Source: Collinsella tanakaei YIT 12063
Lineage (GTDB): Bacteria > Actinomycetota > Coriobacteriia > Coriobacteriales > Coriobacteriaceae
NCBI RefSeq assembly: GCF_000225705.1
Contig: NZ_JH126475.1
Location: 1 to 64,000 of the forward strand
DNA length: 64,000 nt
Direction of reading: 5' to 3'
Under the pieces are notes generated by a model that did not search any database, was not told the origin of the DNA, and was given only the letters and a program-made list of their open reading frames with translations. The translations under genes and the position numbers were made by a program. Positions 34,126 through 43,677 of this stretch are shown here, piece after piece; position 1 is the first letter of the stretch, and the number at the start of each line of letters is the position of its first letter.

Positions 34126-35169
34126 GTGACCTCGCCGTTTGAGCATTACCTCTACGTGTTGCGCTGCGGTGACGGCAGCCTCTACACCGGCTATGCGGTT
34201 GATGTCACGGCGCGCGTTGCGGCCCATCAAGCCGGGCGCGGCGCCAAGTACACCAAGTCGCACGCACCGGTGAGCCTGGTGGCGCAGGCGCGTTTCTATT
34301 CCAAACAGCGCGCCATGAGTGCGGAGGCCTTGTTCAAGAAGCTGCCGCGAGAGCGCAAGGATGCGTTGCTGGCCATGGCAGCCACAGAGCCGCTTGAAGA
34401 CGTTCTTTGCTGCGAGCTGCCCGGCTTTGGTGATGATTCCGCCTGCGAATTCGTCGCCCGCAGCTTGAGCGAACAGGTTGACCCTGCGTACAGGGACTTC
34501 ATGGCTAAACTCACGCCCACGGTTGATCCTAAGCGCATGGTCGGCGTGCGCACGCCCGCCTTGCGTGCAATCGCCAAGGAGCTCGTCCACCGCGATGATG
34601 CCGCGACGTTTCTGCGCGCCTTGCCGCACCGCTTGTTCGAAGAGAACCAGGTGCACGCCTTCGCTATTGGTCAAGAGCGCGATTTTGGCCGCGCGCTCAA
34701 GCTGTACAAACGCTTCTTGCTCCATGTGGATAACTGGGCCACGTGCGACCAGCTGCCGGTGAAAGTTCTTGCGAAAGATCCTTCGCGCACGCTTGAGCAG
34801 GTTGAGGTATGGCTCGCTTCTGGCCGCTGCTACACCATCCGGTTTGGCATCGGCGTGCTTATGCGTCTGTTTTTGGACGAGTTGTTCGACCCGCGGTTTC
34901 TTGATATGGTCGCGACCTCTCGCATGCCGCAGACGGCTGCGGACGGTTCGCCCGCGTCTGAGGACGATATCTACTACGTGGACATGATGCGCGCGTGGTA
35001 CTTTGCCGAAGCGCTCGCGAAGCAGGAATCCGCTGCGTTGCCGTATCTGCAGCGCAAGGGCGACGCTGCACTTTTGGACGAATGGACCCGTCGTAAGGCT
35101 ATCCAGAAGGCGATTGAAAGCCGGCGCATCTCGTCCACCATGAAGGAACAGCTCCGCGCGATGCGCTGA
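34126..35169 (+). CDS. GIY-YIG endonuclease domain fused to an AlkD-like DNA alkylation repair domain
   Basis: Residues about 5-80 are a UPF0213-type GIY-YIG domain: HYLYVLRCGDGSLYTGYAVD, an arginine in TARVAAHQ, KYTKSHAP and a glutamate in SAEALFKKL. From about residue 120 to the end lies a HEAT-repeat DNA alkylation repair protein: VDPKRMVGVRTPALRAIAKE, ENQVHAFAIG, HVDNWATCDQLPVK and a C-terminal TRRKAIQKAIES. AlkD removes alkylated bases without base flipping. The fusion would join lesion handling to strand cutting. The GTG at 34126 sits 5 nt after AAGGAG and is preferred to the GTG at 34120 that overlaps it. Monocistronic. Confidence 0.88.
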   Translation: MTSPFEHYLYVLRCGDGSLYTGYAVDVTARVAAHQAGRGAKYTKSHAPVSLVAQARFYSKQRAMSAEALFKKLPRERKDALLAMAATEPLEDVLCCELPGFGDDSACEFVARSLSEQVDPAYRDFMAKLTPTVDPKRMVGVRTPALRAIAKELVHRDDAATFLRALPHRLFEENQVHAFAIGQERDFGRALKLYKRFLLHVDNWATCDQLPVKVLAKDPSRTLEQVEVWLASGRCYTIRFGIGVLMRLFLDELFDPRFLDMVATSRMPQTAADGSPASEDDIYYVDMMRAWYFAEALAKQESAALPYLQRKGDAALLDEWTRRKAIQKAIESRRISSTMKEQLRAMR

Positions 35170-35301
35170 TTATCGATGATGTTGCTGCATTCCTCATTTG
35201 TGCGAGTACATTCGCGATGAGGTATTTTGACATGAGCGCGAATAGGGGCTGCCGCCTCGGTTACCCTGTTGTGCAACACGCGCACTAACAGGAGGTCTCG
35301 C

Positions 35302-35871
35302 ATGGAACTTGGCATCACCATTCCGCTTCAGAAGTTCCTCAAACTCAAGCAGCCGCCGTACGGAACCTGTCCCGATCCCTTGTTTTGTTGGGACGTTCAC
35401 CGTGTCAAGATCGCTAACGGCAAGGTTTTGATGATCGTTTCGAATGCTTCAAGCTATTTCGCTGCCGTCACCCGCATGACTGCCGCCACGTGGAAGCGCT
35501 GGGAGGGCGAGGCGGTGGGGGCCATCGCGGATTCCATGGCGGTGTCTGGTTTTGATGAAGCTACGATCAGGGCGTATTTTGATGCTGCGGGAGCAGAGGC
35601 AAGCGAGAGCCTCTATCGCCCTACGGAAGGCGTGGAAGTCACCAAAACGCATGGCCGCGTCTCCGTTGGGCACATGAACCAGTCGGTCGATATGATTTGG
35701 TTCGAGAACGTCGATAGTCAATGCTCGGTTCAGTCCGACATGTGCTACCTGCTAAATAACAAGTTGATTCGCAACTGCTCGCTGCGCAAATCCTATATAT
35801 TTCCGGCGGAGGCCTTTGCGGAGAGCCTGGCGGAGCATGGGATTTTGCGAGGCAAGGTCACACTGAACTAG
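35302..35871 (+). CDS. Hypothetical protein, DUF6933-like
   Basis: The ATG at 35302 follows CAGGAGG at a normal distance, giving 189 residues. The product is soluble, with a recognisable run CPDPLFCWDVHRVKI, GKVLMIVSNASSYFAAV, GHMNQSVDMIWF and NNKLIRNCS near the C-terminus. It reminds me of the DUF6933 group (a small domain that keeps a tryptophan and VSNASSY-like segment), but this is a weak memory match. It lies between two fusion genes, 39 bp before the acetyltransferase-methyltransferase gene. Confidence 0.65.
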   Translation: MELGITIPLQKFLKLKQPPYGTCPDPLFCWDVHRVKIANGKVLMIVSNASSYFAAVTRMTAATWKRWEGEAVGAIADSMAVSGFDEATIRAYFDAAGAEASESLYRPTEGVEVTKTHGRVSVGHMNQSVDMIWFENVDSQCSVQSDMCYLLNNKLIRNCSLRKSYIFPAEAFAESLAEHGILRGKVTLN

Positions 35872-35910
35872 ATCGAGCTTGCAAGGACTCGCTTTCCATA
35901 GGGGCTAGAG

Positions 35911-37011
35911 ATGAAAATCACCCGGATAACCTCGAACAAAAAGCGCTATCTCGACCTGTTGCTTCTTGCGGACGAGCAGGAGGACATGATCGACCGCTAC
36001 CTCGAGCGCGGCGACATGTACCTGCTCGCCTGCGATGGCCGGCCCGCGGCGCAGTGCGTGGTGACCGATGAGGGCGAGGGACTTCTGGAACTCAAGAGCC
36101 TTTCGGTTGATCCGCGCTTTCAAGGCCGGGGCTTTGGCAAGGCCCTTATCTCCTTTATCGAGCGTAACTATCGCAGCTCCCACAACGCGCTGCAAGTTGG
36201 TACGGGCGATGTCCCTTCGACCGTCGGCTTCTACAAACACTGCGGTTTCGCGCTCTCGCATAGGGTGGCAAACTTCTTTATCGACAACTACGACCATGTC
36301 ATCATCGAGGACGGACGGCAGCTTATCGATATGGTGTACCTGCAAAAACCCCTGGTAGCAACTACAAAAGAAGAACTGCTGAGGCAGGATGAGTCGCGCG
36401 ATCTTCTGGTGTGCGGCCGCCCTCTTTCCGCACGTGCGGACGATGGCTGCTGGGATGACTCCATCCGCGCGGATTATTGCGCGCATGAGCCTACGCCTAC
36501 CCCATATTTCATTCTGGAGGACCTCTTTAGCCGTATTCATCTGGACGAGGATTCGCATCTGCTCGATGTGGGCTGCGGCGCGGGGCGCGTGCTTGCCTAC
36601 GCGGTGGAGGCGGGGCTGCTGGGGCATTTCACTGGCGTGGAGCTTGACCCGGCGCTGGCGGCGCGGGCGCAGTCATGGGCGGGGCCGTTTGACCAGGTCG
36701 ACGTGGTCTGCGGCAGCGCGCTCGATATGCCGCTGGAAAGCTTCACCCATTTCTACCTGTTCAACCCGTTTGACAACAACGTACTTCTGGCGTTTTTGGA
36801 CAAGCTGGAAGCCCAAGCGCGGCGCCGGGTGGTACTCGTCCATATGTCTGACAACGGCGAAAACTATTCCTACATGGGCCGCCCCGGCTGGACGCTGCAA
36901 GAGCAAGGCGAGTTCTGGCGTTATCCGCATGGGGACAAACGAGGCTTTACGATGTTTGGCTGCCCACAGCACTATTCGATCTGGGGTCTCGACCCTGCTC
37001 GAACGGAGTAG
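35911..37011 (+). CDS. GNAT acetyltransferase fused to a class I methyltransferase
   Basis: Residues about 1-150 form a GNAT domain with the acetyl-CoA loop in SVDPRFQGRGFGKALISF and VGFYKHCGFA. Residues about 180-366 form a Rossmann SAM-dependent methyltransferase: LLDVGCGAGRVLAYAVEAG is motif I, FTGVELDPA motif II and THFYLFNPFDNN a motif IV-like region. Both domains are complete at 366 residues. The substrate is not evident; such fusions might modify one small molecule or protein in two steps. The ATG at 35911 has GGGGCTAGAG upstream, a weak ribosome site. Confidence 0.85.
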   Translation: MKITRITSNKKRYLDLLLLADEQEDMIDRYLERGDMYLLACDGRPAAQCVVTDEGEGLLELKSLSVDPRFQGRGFGKALISFIERNYRSSHNALQVGTGDVPSTVGFYKHCGFALSHRVANFFIDNYDHVIIEDGRQLIDMVYLQKPLVATTKEELLRQDESRDLLVCGRPLSARADDGCWDDSIRADYCAHEPTPTPYFILEDLFSRIHLDEDSHLLDVGCGAGRVLAYAVEAGLLGHFTGVELDPALAARAQSWAGPFDQVDVVCGSALDMPLESFTHFYLFNPFDNNVLLAFLDKLEAQARRRVVLVHMSDNGENYSYMGRPGWTLQEQGEFWRYPHGDKRGFTMFGCPQHYSIWGLDPARTE

Positions 37012-37146
37012 GCAAAGGTTGCGGGTGAGGGTGCGACCGTGCATGGTGGCGGCCGACCGTGCCGTCGCGCGACTTTTCTCGCACGCGTATTGAGAGGACC
37101 GCGCTTCTTTGCCACCATAGGATTGGTCTTGTAAGGAGGTGCGGAG

Positions 37147-38001
37147 ATGACGCAGCTAGAAAACCTCAATCGCGCCCTCGCGGTTATAGAGGCATCGCTT
37201 GAGGGCGATGTCGACTACGAGGCAGCGGCGCGTGCGGCAGGGTGCTCGCGCTACCAGCTCGAGCGCATGTTTCCCTATCTGGCGAACGTGAGCCTGGCGG
37301 AGTACGTCCGTCGTCGCAAGATGACCAGGGCGGCGTCCGACTTGCTTGATCGCGACGCCAGGGTGATAGACGTCGCCCTGCGCTACGGGTATGACTCTCC
37401 CACGGCGTTTGCCCGTGCGTTCAAGCGCGTGCACGGCGTCTCGCCCAGCGAAGCGAAAAGCGAGGGCGTTAAGCTCGCGTCATATCCGCGCCTTGTGTTC
37501 ACCTTGTCCGTAAAAGGGGAGGAACCAATGGATTACAAGATTGTAGAGATGCCCGCCTTTCGCGTGGTGGGCGTGCCGTCCACGGGCGAATGGGAGCTTG
37601 AGGATGCGGGCGAGAAGGCGGTGCAGTACTGGGTTGATGTGGAGCCGCAAGTCGATGCGCTGCTTGGTCTATCGGATGGGGAGCCGGCGGGCCTGCTAGG
37701 CGTGCAGTTTTGCCGCGACGGCGCATTCGACGGCTATATGGCATGCGTGGCTACGCAGGCGCCCTGCCCGGACGGCATGGCGGTGCGCGTTGTTCCGGCG
37801 GCGACCTACGCCGTCTTCGAGTGCACGGGTGACGTTTCGACCGCTATGGGCGAGCTGTGGCATCGCGTGTTGAGCGAATGGCTGCCGTCGAGCGGTTTTT
37901 CATGGGAGAGCGGTTCTGATGTGGAGCGCTATCTTTCCAGGGATATGCACGCGGCAGACAGCAGAAGCGAGCTGTGGCTGCCCGTGGTCCGTGCGGAATA
38001 G
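37147..38001 (+). CDS. AraC family transcriptional regulator with GyrI-like effector domain
   Basis: Residues about 5-105 contain the double HTH of AraC/XylS proteins (YEAAARAAGCSRYQLERMF, DVALRYGYDSPTAFARAFKRVHGVSPSEAK). Residues about 125-284 form an AraC effector-binding/GyrI-like domain (MDYKIVEMPAFRVVGV...LPVVRAE). It is of the Rob/BmrR-like type that binds hydrophobic small molecules. At 284 aa it has the usual domain order. AAGGAGG stands 7 nt before the start. The target genes are not evident. The SulP transporter downstream is 264 bp away. Confidence 0.9.
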   Translation: MTQLENLNRALAVIEASLEGDVDYEAAARAAGCSRYQLERMFPYLANVSLAEYVRRRKMTRAASDLLDRDARVIDVALRYGYDSPTAFARAFKRVHGVSPSEAKSEGVKLASYPRLVFTLSVKGEEPMDYKIVEMPAFRVVGVPSTGEWELEDAGEKAVQYWVDVEPQVDALLGLSDGEPAGLLGVQFCRDGAFDGYMACVATQAPCPDGMAVRVVPAATYAVFECTGDVSTAMGELWHRVLSEWLPSSGFSWESGSDVERYLSRDMHAADSRSELWLPVVRAE

Positions 38002-38265
38002 GGCTGCTTGCAGCCTATATCGATGGTCCGCAGCTCTTTTCAATTTGATGAACAACTCCCATTTTATAAGGTGCCTGTGGTATAAACATGCTGCAGCGGA
38101 CACACTTTTATCGCCGCTAGCAAGCAGATACAACTGAAGCGTTGCGCCCGTCGGAAGGCCCCGGCGGGCGTTTTCCCGTGGCGGACGAGGCGGCGGCGAG
38201 TCGCCCCGTTCGCCGTGTCGACGTGCCGCGGGGCGCTTCGCGAGCAAGAAAGGGGGCGGCGGCGC

Positions 38266-39930
38266 GTGCATCGCGACAAACTCAAGCCGATCCTGTTCAG
38301 CATCATCGGCCACTCTACAAAAGAGGAGCTCAAACGGCAGATCCCTAGGGATATCGTCTCGGGCATCGTGGTCGCGGTGGTGGCGTTGCCGCTGTCTATC
38401 GCGCTGGCTATCGCTTCGGGCGTTGGCCCGGAGCAGGGCCTGTACACGGCGATCGTCGCGGGCTTCATCATCGCCCTCATGGGCGGCAGCGCCGTGCAGA
38501 TCTCCGGTCCCACGGCGGCGTTCGCCACCATCGTCGCCGGTATCGTGGCGACGGACGGCATGAGCGGGCTGGTTGCGGCTACCATCATCGCGGGCGTGCT
38601 GCTGATAGTTATGGGCGTCATGCGCTTGGGCACGCTCATCCGCTTTGTGCCGCATACCATCACCACGGGCTTTACCGCCGGTATCGCCGTCACCATCGTC
38701 ATCGGCCAGCTCAAGGATTTCATGGGCCTCACGTATCCGACGGGCACCGCGCCCATCGAGTCCATGGACAAACTCGCTTGCGTGGTACAGAACCTGGGAA
38801 CCCTCAACGTGCAGGCGCTCGCCGTCGGCCTGGCTTGCCTGGCGGTTCTGGTGCTGTGGCCGCGCGTGACCGAGCGCGTGCCCGCGTCGCTGGTTGCGGT
38901 GCTTGCCGGAATCGCCCTGGTCTCGGGCCTGCATCTTGATGTAAACACCATCGGCGACCTGTACTCCATCCAGGGAGGTGCTCCCCGCTTCGTCATGCCG
39001 CAGCTCAGCTTGGACCTGCTGCGCCAACAGCTGCCCAACGGCTTCACCATCGCCGTGTTGGCGGCAATTGAATCGCTGCTGTCCTGCGTGGTGGCGGACT
39101 CCATGATCAGCTCGCATCACCGCGCGAACATGGAGCTGGTGGCGCAGGGCACCGGCAACATCGCCTCCGCGCTGTTCGGTGGCATCCCCGCGACCGGCGC
39201 CATCGCCCGCACCGCGGCAAACATCAAAAGCGGCGGCCGCACGCCCATCGCCGGCATGGTCCACGCCGTGGTGCTGCTGGCGGTGCTGGTGCTGCTCATG
39301 CCCTACGCGGCGCTGATTCCCATGCCCTGCATCGCGGCGATCCTGCTGCAGGTTGCCTATAACATGAGCGGCTGGCGCAACGTGGTCCACATCTGCCGCA
39401 CCGCCTCGCGCGGCGCCATAGCGGTGCTGCTCACCACCCTCGTCCTCACTATCGTCTTCGACCTGGTCACCGCTATTGGAGCCGGCATGGTCGTCACCAT
39501 CGTCCTCTTTATGAAGATGGTGAGCCAAGAGACCGAGGTGCGCGGTTGGCGTTACTACTGCGATGAGGATTCCGAGGTTACGCACCTGCGCGAGCTGCCG
39601 CGCGCCGTCCGCGTGTACGAGATCAACGGTCCCATGTTCTTTGGCATGACCGATCAGCTCAACAACATCTCGGTTAAGGACTTCACGCGCGTACTCATCA
39701 TCCGTATGCGCGGCGTGCCGTCGCTCGACTCCTCGGCCATGCACGCTCTGGAGGACCTGCTCGATATGTGCCGCGAGCGCGGTGTGCAGCTGGTTATCTC
39801 GCATCCCAACGACCAGCCCATGCGCACCATGGAGCGCGCCGGTTTTGTTGACCAGGTTGGCCGCGAGAACTTCTTGCCCAACATCGACGCCGCTATCGCC
39901 CGCGCCGCCGTTTTGGTGGACGAGAAGTAG
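38266..39930 (+). CDS. SulP family anion transporter with STAS domain
   Basis: The protein is an integral-membrane sulfate/bicarbonate-type transporter: ten or more hydrophobic helices from IPRDIVSGIVVAVVALPLSIALAIASG onward, with the SulP signature GLYTAIVAGFI, and the C-terminal cytoplasmic STAS domain (VYEINGPMFFGM, RVLIIRMRGVPSLDSSAMHAL). I choose the GTG at 38266, 12 nt after AAAGGGGG, rather than the in-frame GTG at 38215; it yields 554 residues. Substrate (sulfate, bicarbonate, other) is undetermined. The long reverse-strand frame across this gene is an artefact of codon bias. Confidence 0.88.
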   Translation: MHRDKLKPILFSIIGHSTKEELKRQIPRDIVSGIVVAVVALPLSIALAIASGVGPEQGLYTAIVAGFIIALMGGSAVQISGPTAAFATIVAGIVATDGMSGLVAATIIAGVLLIVMGVMRLGTLIRFVPHTITTGFTAGIAVTIVIGQLKDFMGLTYPTGTAPIESMDKLACVVQNLGTLNVQALAVGLACLAVLVLWPRVTERVPASLVAVLAGIALVSGLHLDVNTIGDLYSIQGGAPRFVMPQLSLDLLRQQLPNGFTIAVLAAIESLLSCVVADSMISSHHRANMELVAQGTGNIASALFGGIPATGAIARTAANIKSGGRTPIAGMVHAVVLLAVLVLLMPYAALIPMPCIAAILLQVAYNMSGWRNVVHICRTASRGAIAVLLTTLVLTIVFDLVTAIGAGMVVTIVLFMKMVSQETEVRGWRYYCDEDSEVTHLRELPRAVRVYEINGPMFFGMTDQLNNISVKDFTRVLIIRMRGVPSLDSSAMHALEDLLDMCRERGVQLVISHPNDQPMRTMERAGFVDQVGRENFLPNIDAAIARAAVLVDEK

Positions 39931-40007
39931 CGAGGACGGCGCCGCCCGCGTTTGTCGCTACAATGGCAAGGTTCAACCTTTGCGCAAAAGAACAGGAATC
40001 AAACCCT

Positions 40008-41621
40008 ATGGCATCTCTTGCTGACCAGATCTCCTCGCGCCGCACGTTCGCGATCATCTCGCACCCGGACGCCGGCAAGACCACCCTTACCGAGAAACTG
40101 CTGCTCTATACCGGCACCATCCAGTCCGCCGGCTCCGTCAAGGGCAAGCAGAACGCCCGCCATGCGGTGTCCGACTGGATGGACATCGAGAAACAGCGCG
40201 GCATCTCCGTTACCTCGTCCGTATTGCAGTTCACCTATGGCGGCTGCTGCGTCAATATTTTGGATACCCCCGGCCACCAGGACTTCTCCGAGGATACCTA
40301 CCGTACCCTGATGGCCGCCGACGCCGCGGTCATGGTGATCGACGGCGCCAAGGGCGTCGAGGCCCAGACCAAGAAGCTCTTCCGCGTCTGCGCCCTGCGC
40401 GGCATTCCCATCTTCACGTTCGTCAACAAGATGGACCGCGAGACCCGCGACCCCTTCGACCTTATGGAAGAGGTCGAGAACGTCCTGGGCATCCGCACGT
40501 ACCCCATGAACTGGCCTATCGGCAATGGTCGCGATTTCCGCGGCGTCTTCGATCGCGCCAGCCGCCACGTGCTGGCATTTGAGGGCGACGGTCGCGCCAA
40601 CGGCACCAAGAAGGTTGAGGAGGTCGAGGCGACGCTGGGCGACGCCGCCCTCAACGAGCTGATCGGCGAGAACAACCATAAGAACCTTATGGACGATATC
40701 GAGCTGCTGGACGGCGCCGACTCCGAGTTCGACCTGGACGCGGTGCTTTCCGGCAAGCTCTCGCCCGTGTTCTTTGGTTCCGCCCTCACCAACTTTGGCG
40801 TCGAACCCTTCCTTAAGGACTTCCTGCGTCTGGCTCCCGGCCCCTCCACGCATGTGGACTCGCTTACCGGAGAGGTGGTGGAGCCCACCCGCGAGGAGTT
40901 CTCCGGCTTTGTCTTCAAGATCCAGGCCAACATGGATAAGAACCATCGCGACCGCATCGCTTTCGTCCGCATCTGCTCGGGCAAGTTCGAGCGCGGCATG
41001 GAGGCCTACCATATGCAAGGCGGCCGCAAGATCAAGCTGGCTACCGGCACCACCATGATGGCCGATGACCGTGCGATCGTGGACGAGGCGTACGCCGGCG
41101 ACATCGTGGGCCTGTTCGATCCGGGCATCTTCAGCATCGGCGACACCCTGTGCGCCGGCAAGAAGCACGTGCAGTTCGCGGGCATCCCCACCTTCGCGCC
41201 CGAGCACTTCGCCCGCATCACCCAGGTGGACACCCTAAAGCGCAAGCAGTTTGTGAAGGGCATGGAGCAGCTCGCCATGGAGGGCGCGGTGCAGATCTTC
41301 CGCGAGTTGGGCGCCGGCATGGAAAGCGTTATCGTCGGCGTGGTTGGCACCTTGCAGTTCGAGGTGCTGGAGCAGCGCTTGAAGAGCGAGTACCACGTTG
41401 AGGTGCGCCGCCAGCCACTGCCCTACACGGATATCCGCTGGATCTTGAACGAGCCCGGCAGCATCGATATCGCCGGCCTGTCCCTCACCCGCGATACCCT
41501 GCGCGTCGAGGACATGCGCGGCGGCAAGCTGCTGCTGTTCACCAGCCCGTGGAACGTCGACTGGGCCGCCGACCACAACAAGGAGCTCAAGCTCTCCGAG
41601 TTTGGCAACGTGGAGTTCTAA
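40008..41621 (+). CDS. prfC: Peptide chain release factor 3
   Basis: This GTPase removes RF1/RF2 from the ribosome after termination. Its motifs are G1 SHPDAGKTTLTEKLLLY, RGISVTSS, G3 DTPGHQDFSEDTYRTL and G4 NKMDRE, and the C-terminal domain III has the RF3-type VGVVGTLQFEVLEQRLKSEY. I take the ATG at 40008 (MASLADQISSRRTFAIISHP), 537 residues as in other RF3 proteins. The open frame continues upstream to 39963 without a ribosome site. A strong terminator follows at 41677-41727. Confidence 0.92.
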   Translation: MASLADQISSRRTFAIISHPDAGKTTLTEKLLLYTGTIQSAGSVKGKQNARHAVSDWMDIEKQRGISVTSSVLQFTYGGCCVNILDTPGHQDFSEDTYRTLMAADAAVMVIDGAKGVEAQTKKLFRVCALRGIPIFTFVNKMDRETRDPFDLMEEVENVLGIRTYPMNWPIGNGRDFRGVFDRASRHVLAFEGDGRANGTKKVEEVEATLGDAALNELIGENNHKNLMDDIELLDGADSEFDLDAVLSGKLSPVFFGSALTNFGVEPFLKDFLRLAPGPSTHVDSLTGEVVEPTREEFSGFVFKIQANMDKNHRDRIAFVRICSGKFERGMEAYHMQGGRKIKLATGTTMMADDRAIVDEAYAGDIVGLFDPGIFSIGDTLCAGKKHVQFAGIPTFAPEHFARITQVDTLKRKQFVKGMEQLAMEGAVQIFRELGAGMESVIVGVVGTLQFEVLEQRLKSEYHVEVRRQPLPYTDIRWILNEPGSIDIAGLSLTRDTLRVEDMRGGKLLLFTSPWNVDWAADHNKELKLSEFGNVEF

Positions 41622-41676
41622 CGCTTCTTTGGGTTGCCCTGCCCGCCGTCGGGCGCGACCATTTTGATGAAACAAC

Positions 41677-41727
41677 AAAAAAGGACGCTTTTTAGGCGGT
41701 GAACTTGCCTGAAAAGCGTCCTTTTTG
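41677..41727 (+). terminator. Intrinsic terminator of prfC
   Basis: AAAAAGGACGCTTTT and AAAAGCGTCCTTTTT form a 15-bp stem, and inner AGGC/GCCT extends it around the centre. The T-run ends at about 41726. The A-rich 5' side makes it work on both strands, so it also serves the convergent OPT gene. Confidence 0.85.
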
Positions 41728-41847
41728 TCTTCTCACTATAGGGGTGCGCGGGGAACGTGTGCCGAGAGCGTGTGCCGGGGGCGCGCAGGGGCGCGGTCTG
41801 GGGGCGCTCCGTTGATTACCTGCAAAGACGCGCCCCTCTGGCCATTC

Positions 41848-43539
41848 TTACCCCAGCATGCCGCTGGCGACGGAGACCAGGGCGATGATGACGCCGACGA
41901 TGGACTCGCCGCCCAGGATGCCGGACGCCACGATGATGCCGGATTCCTCATGCGTGGTCTCGGCATCTGCGGCGGTGGCGCGTCGTGCACCGATGCGGTC
42001 GTAGACCGCCTTGATGAGGGCTCCCACCGCGGCGGTGAGCGACATGTAGAACGGCAGGTAGATGCCAAGACCCAGCATCATCGAGGGGATGCCCAGGCAG
42101 TACAGGGCGATGCCCGCGATAATGCCGATGCCGAACCCGGCGACGCTGGGGATGCCGGAGACCATGGTGGCGACCACGCTGGCCTGGGCGGAGACGAAGA
42201 GCTTGCCGGGGCCGAAGGCTTCGGCGCCGTACGCGCCCAGCAGCGCCGCCATGACGGCGACGGAGACGATGCAGCCCAGCAGCGAGCCGATCGCCTGACC
42301 GCGCCACAGGTCGCGCGGGTTGGTGCCGATGATGGCGCCGGTTTTGAAATCGCTCATGACGTCGCCGGCAAGACCGCATGCGATGGCGATGATCGCCGCG
42401 ACGAAGAACAGCTTCACCTGGTTATGCTCGCCCATGGCGGCGATTACCAGAAGGACGATGAGGCCGAAGATCTCCATGGGGTCGATGCCGGTCTGACCCA
42501 CGGATTGCGCGCTCATGATGGTGGTGACAAAGGCGAGCGCTACAACCACAACGGCGGCGATAGGGGAGAGTCCCAGCACCAAACAGGCCAGGCAGGCGGC
42601 GGCTGCCGTGAGGAGGCCCAGCGCGCCGGCGTCCATGCGGGAGAGGCTGCCCAGCATCCCGGGTTTATCGTCCGCGTCTTGCGCGGCGCCCGTCCCGGTG
42701 GCGCGGCCGCGCTTAAGGTAGCCCGCGGCCTTGGGCAGGATGTCCTTGATCACCACGCCCAGGCCGGATCCCATCATGAGACCCATGCCCAAACTTGAGA
42801 CAATGCCCTGCGCCGTCGCGACGTCCCACAGTCCGGCGGCGCTGCCGCCCACGATGATGCCAAAGTTGCCGATGAGCGCTCCCGCGAACCAGAAGGCTAC
42901 CGCGGCTCCACCCACCAGAAAGCCCACGGAGCACAGCATGGGCGAGTTGTAGAGCGCGAAGTTCACGCCGGGAATGGGCAGCGCTGCGACCATGGCGGGG
43001 ATCACGCCCGCCACGTCGCGCAGGGCGCACCAGATTCCCGCCAGCGCCATGGAGCCAAAGAGCTTCTTGCCCGTGGCCCCTCCCGCGCTGCTGGCCAGCA
43101 GGGTCTGCGCCGCCGCGGTGCCAATGGGATATTCCAGGTCGGACTCCTCCACAAAGCGACGGCGGATCAGGGCGGTGCATACCAGGCCCAAAAGCGTGCC
43201 GGCGAGCGCCACGGCCAAAAGCTGAGGCAGGCTTACCTGCTCGTCGAGCCCCAGCATCCAGATACCGGGGATGGTGAAGGCCAGCCCGCCCGCCACCATG
43301 GAGCCGGCGGACATGATGACCTGGGTGATATTCGCTTCGTTGAGGCTTTTCCTGCCCAGCGCCCGCAGCACCACCAGGGCGGTGATAGAGGTGAAGATGG
43401 TGGGCCAGGGCAGCGCTCCCATCTTAAGGGCGGTGTACACGGACGACGCCGTGATGATGACGCAGCCCACGCATCCGACAACAATGCCGGCAGGCTTAAG
43501 CTGCTCGCGCGATTCCGCGCGACCGTTCGATGTATTCAT
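41848..43539 (-). CDS. OPT family oligopeptide transporter
   Basis: The 563-residue protein has about 14 hydrophobic segments, starting with GIVVGCVGCVIITASSVYTALKMG, and the family-typical NEANITQVIMSAGSM, YPIGTAAAQTLLAS and VMSDFKTGAIIGTNPRDL. Members import oligopeptides or metal-siderophore complexes driven by a cation gradient; the substrate is unknown. The ATG at 43539 has GGAGAA. It is divergent from coaX over a 138-bp region that contains a CTTCCC/GGGAAG hairpin (about 43562-43580) in its leader. Confidence 0.85.
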   Translation of the reverse strand: MNTSNGRAESREQLKPAGIVVGCVGCVIITASSVYTALKMGALPWPTIFTSITALVVLRALGRKSLNEANITQVIMSAGSMVAGGLAFTIPGIWMLGLDEQVSLPQLLAVALAGTLLGLVCTALIRRRFVEESDLEYPIGTAAAQTLLASSAGGATGKKLFGSMALAGIWCALRDVAGVIPAMVAALPIPGVNFALYNSPMLCSVGFLVGGAAVAFWFAGALIGNFGIIVGGSAAGLWDVATAQGIVSSLGMGLMMGSGLGVVIKDILPKAAGYLKRGRATGTGAAQDADDKPGMLGSLSRMDAGALGLLTAAAACLACLVLGLSPIAAVVVVALAFVTTIMSAQSVGQTGIDPMEIFGLIVLLVIAAMGEHNQVKLFFVAAIIAIACGLAGDVMSDFKTGAIIGTNPRDLWRGQAIGSLLGCIVSVAVMAALLGAYGAEAFGPGKLFVSAQASVVATMVSGIPSVAGFGIGIIAGIALYCLGIPSMMLGLGIYLPFYMSLTAAVGALIKAVYDRIGARRATAADAETTHEESGIIVASGILGGESIVGVIIALVSVASGMLG

Positions 43540-43677
43540 CTGTTCTCCTTCGTATATCCGCTTCCCCTGCAGCGGGAAGTCGGGTTACGGCTTTAAGGAC
43601 CGCTATAGTATAGACGTCGACCCCTCGCGCGGCGCCGTTATTCGGCCCCCGCGTCGATATATGTTTGGAGGCCCCAT

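Noticed and set aside
37900-39804. 634-residue reverse-strand frame, rich in His, Asp and Gly
   Set aside because: It lies antisense to the SulP transporter, whose motifs are clear. Long antisense frames are common in high-GC DNA because third positions avoid A/T.
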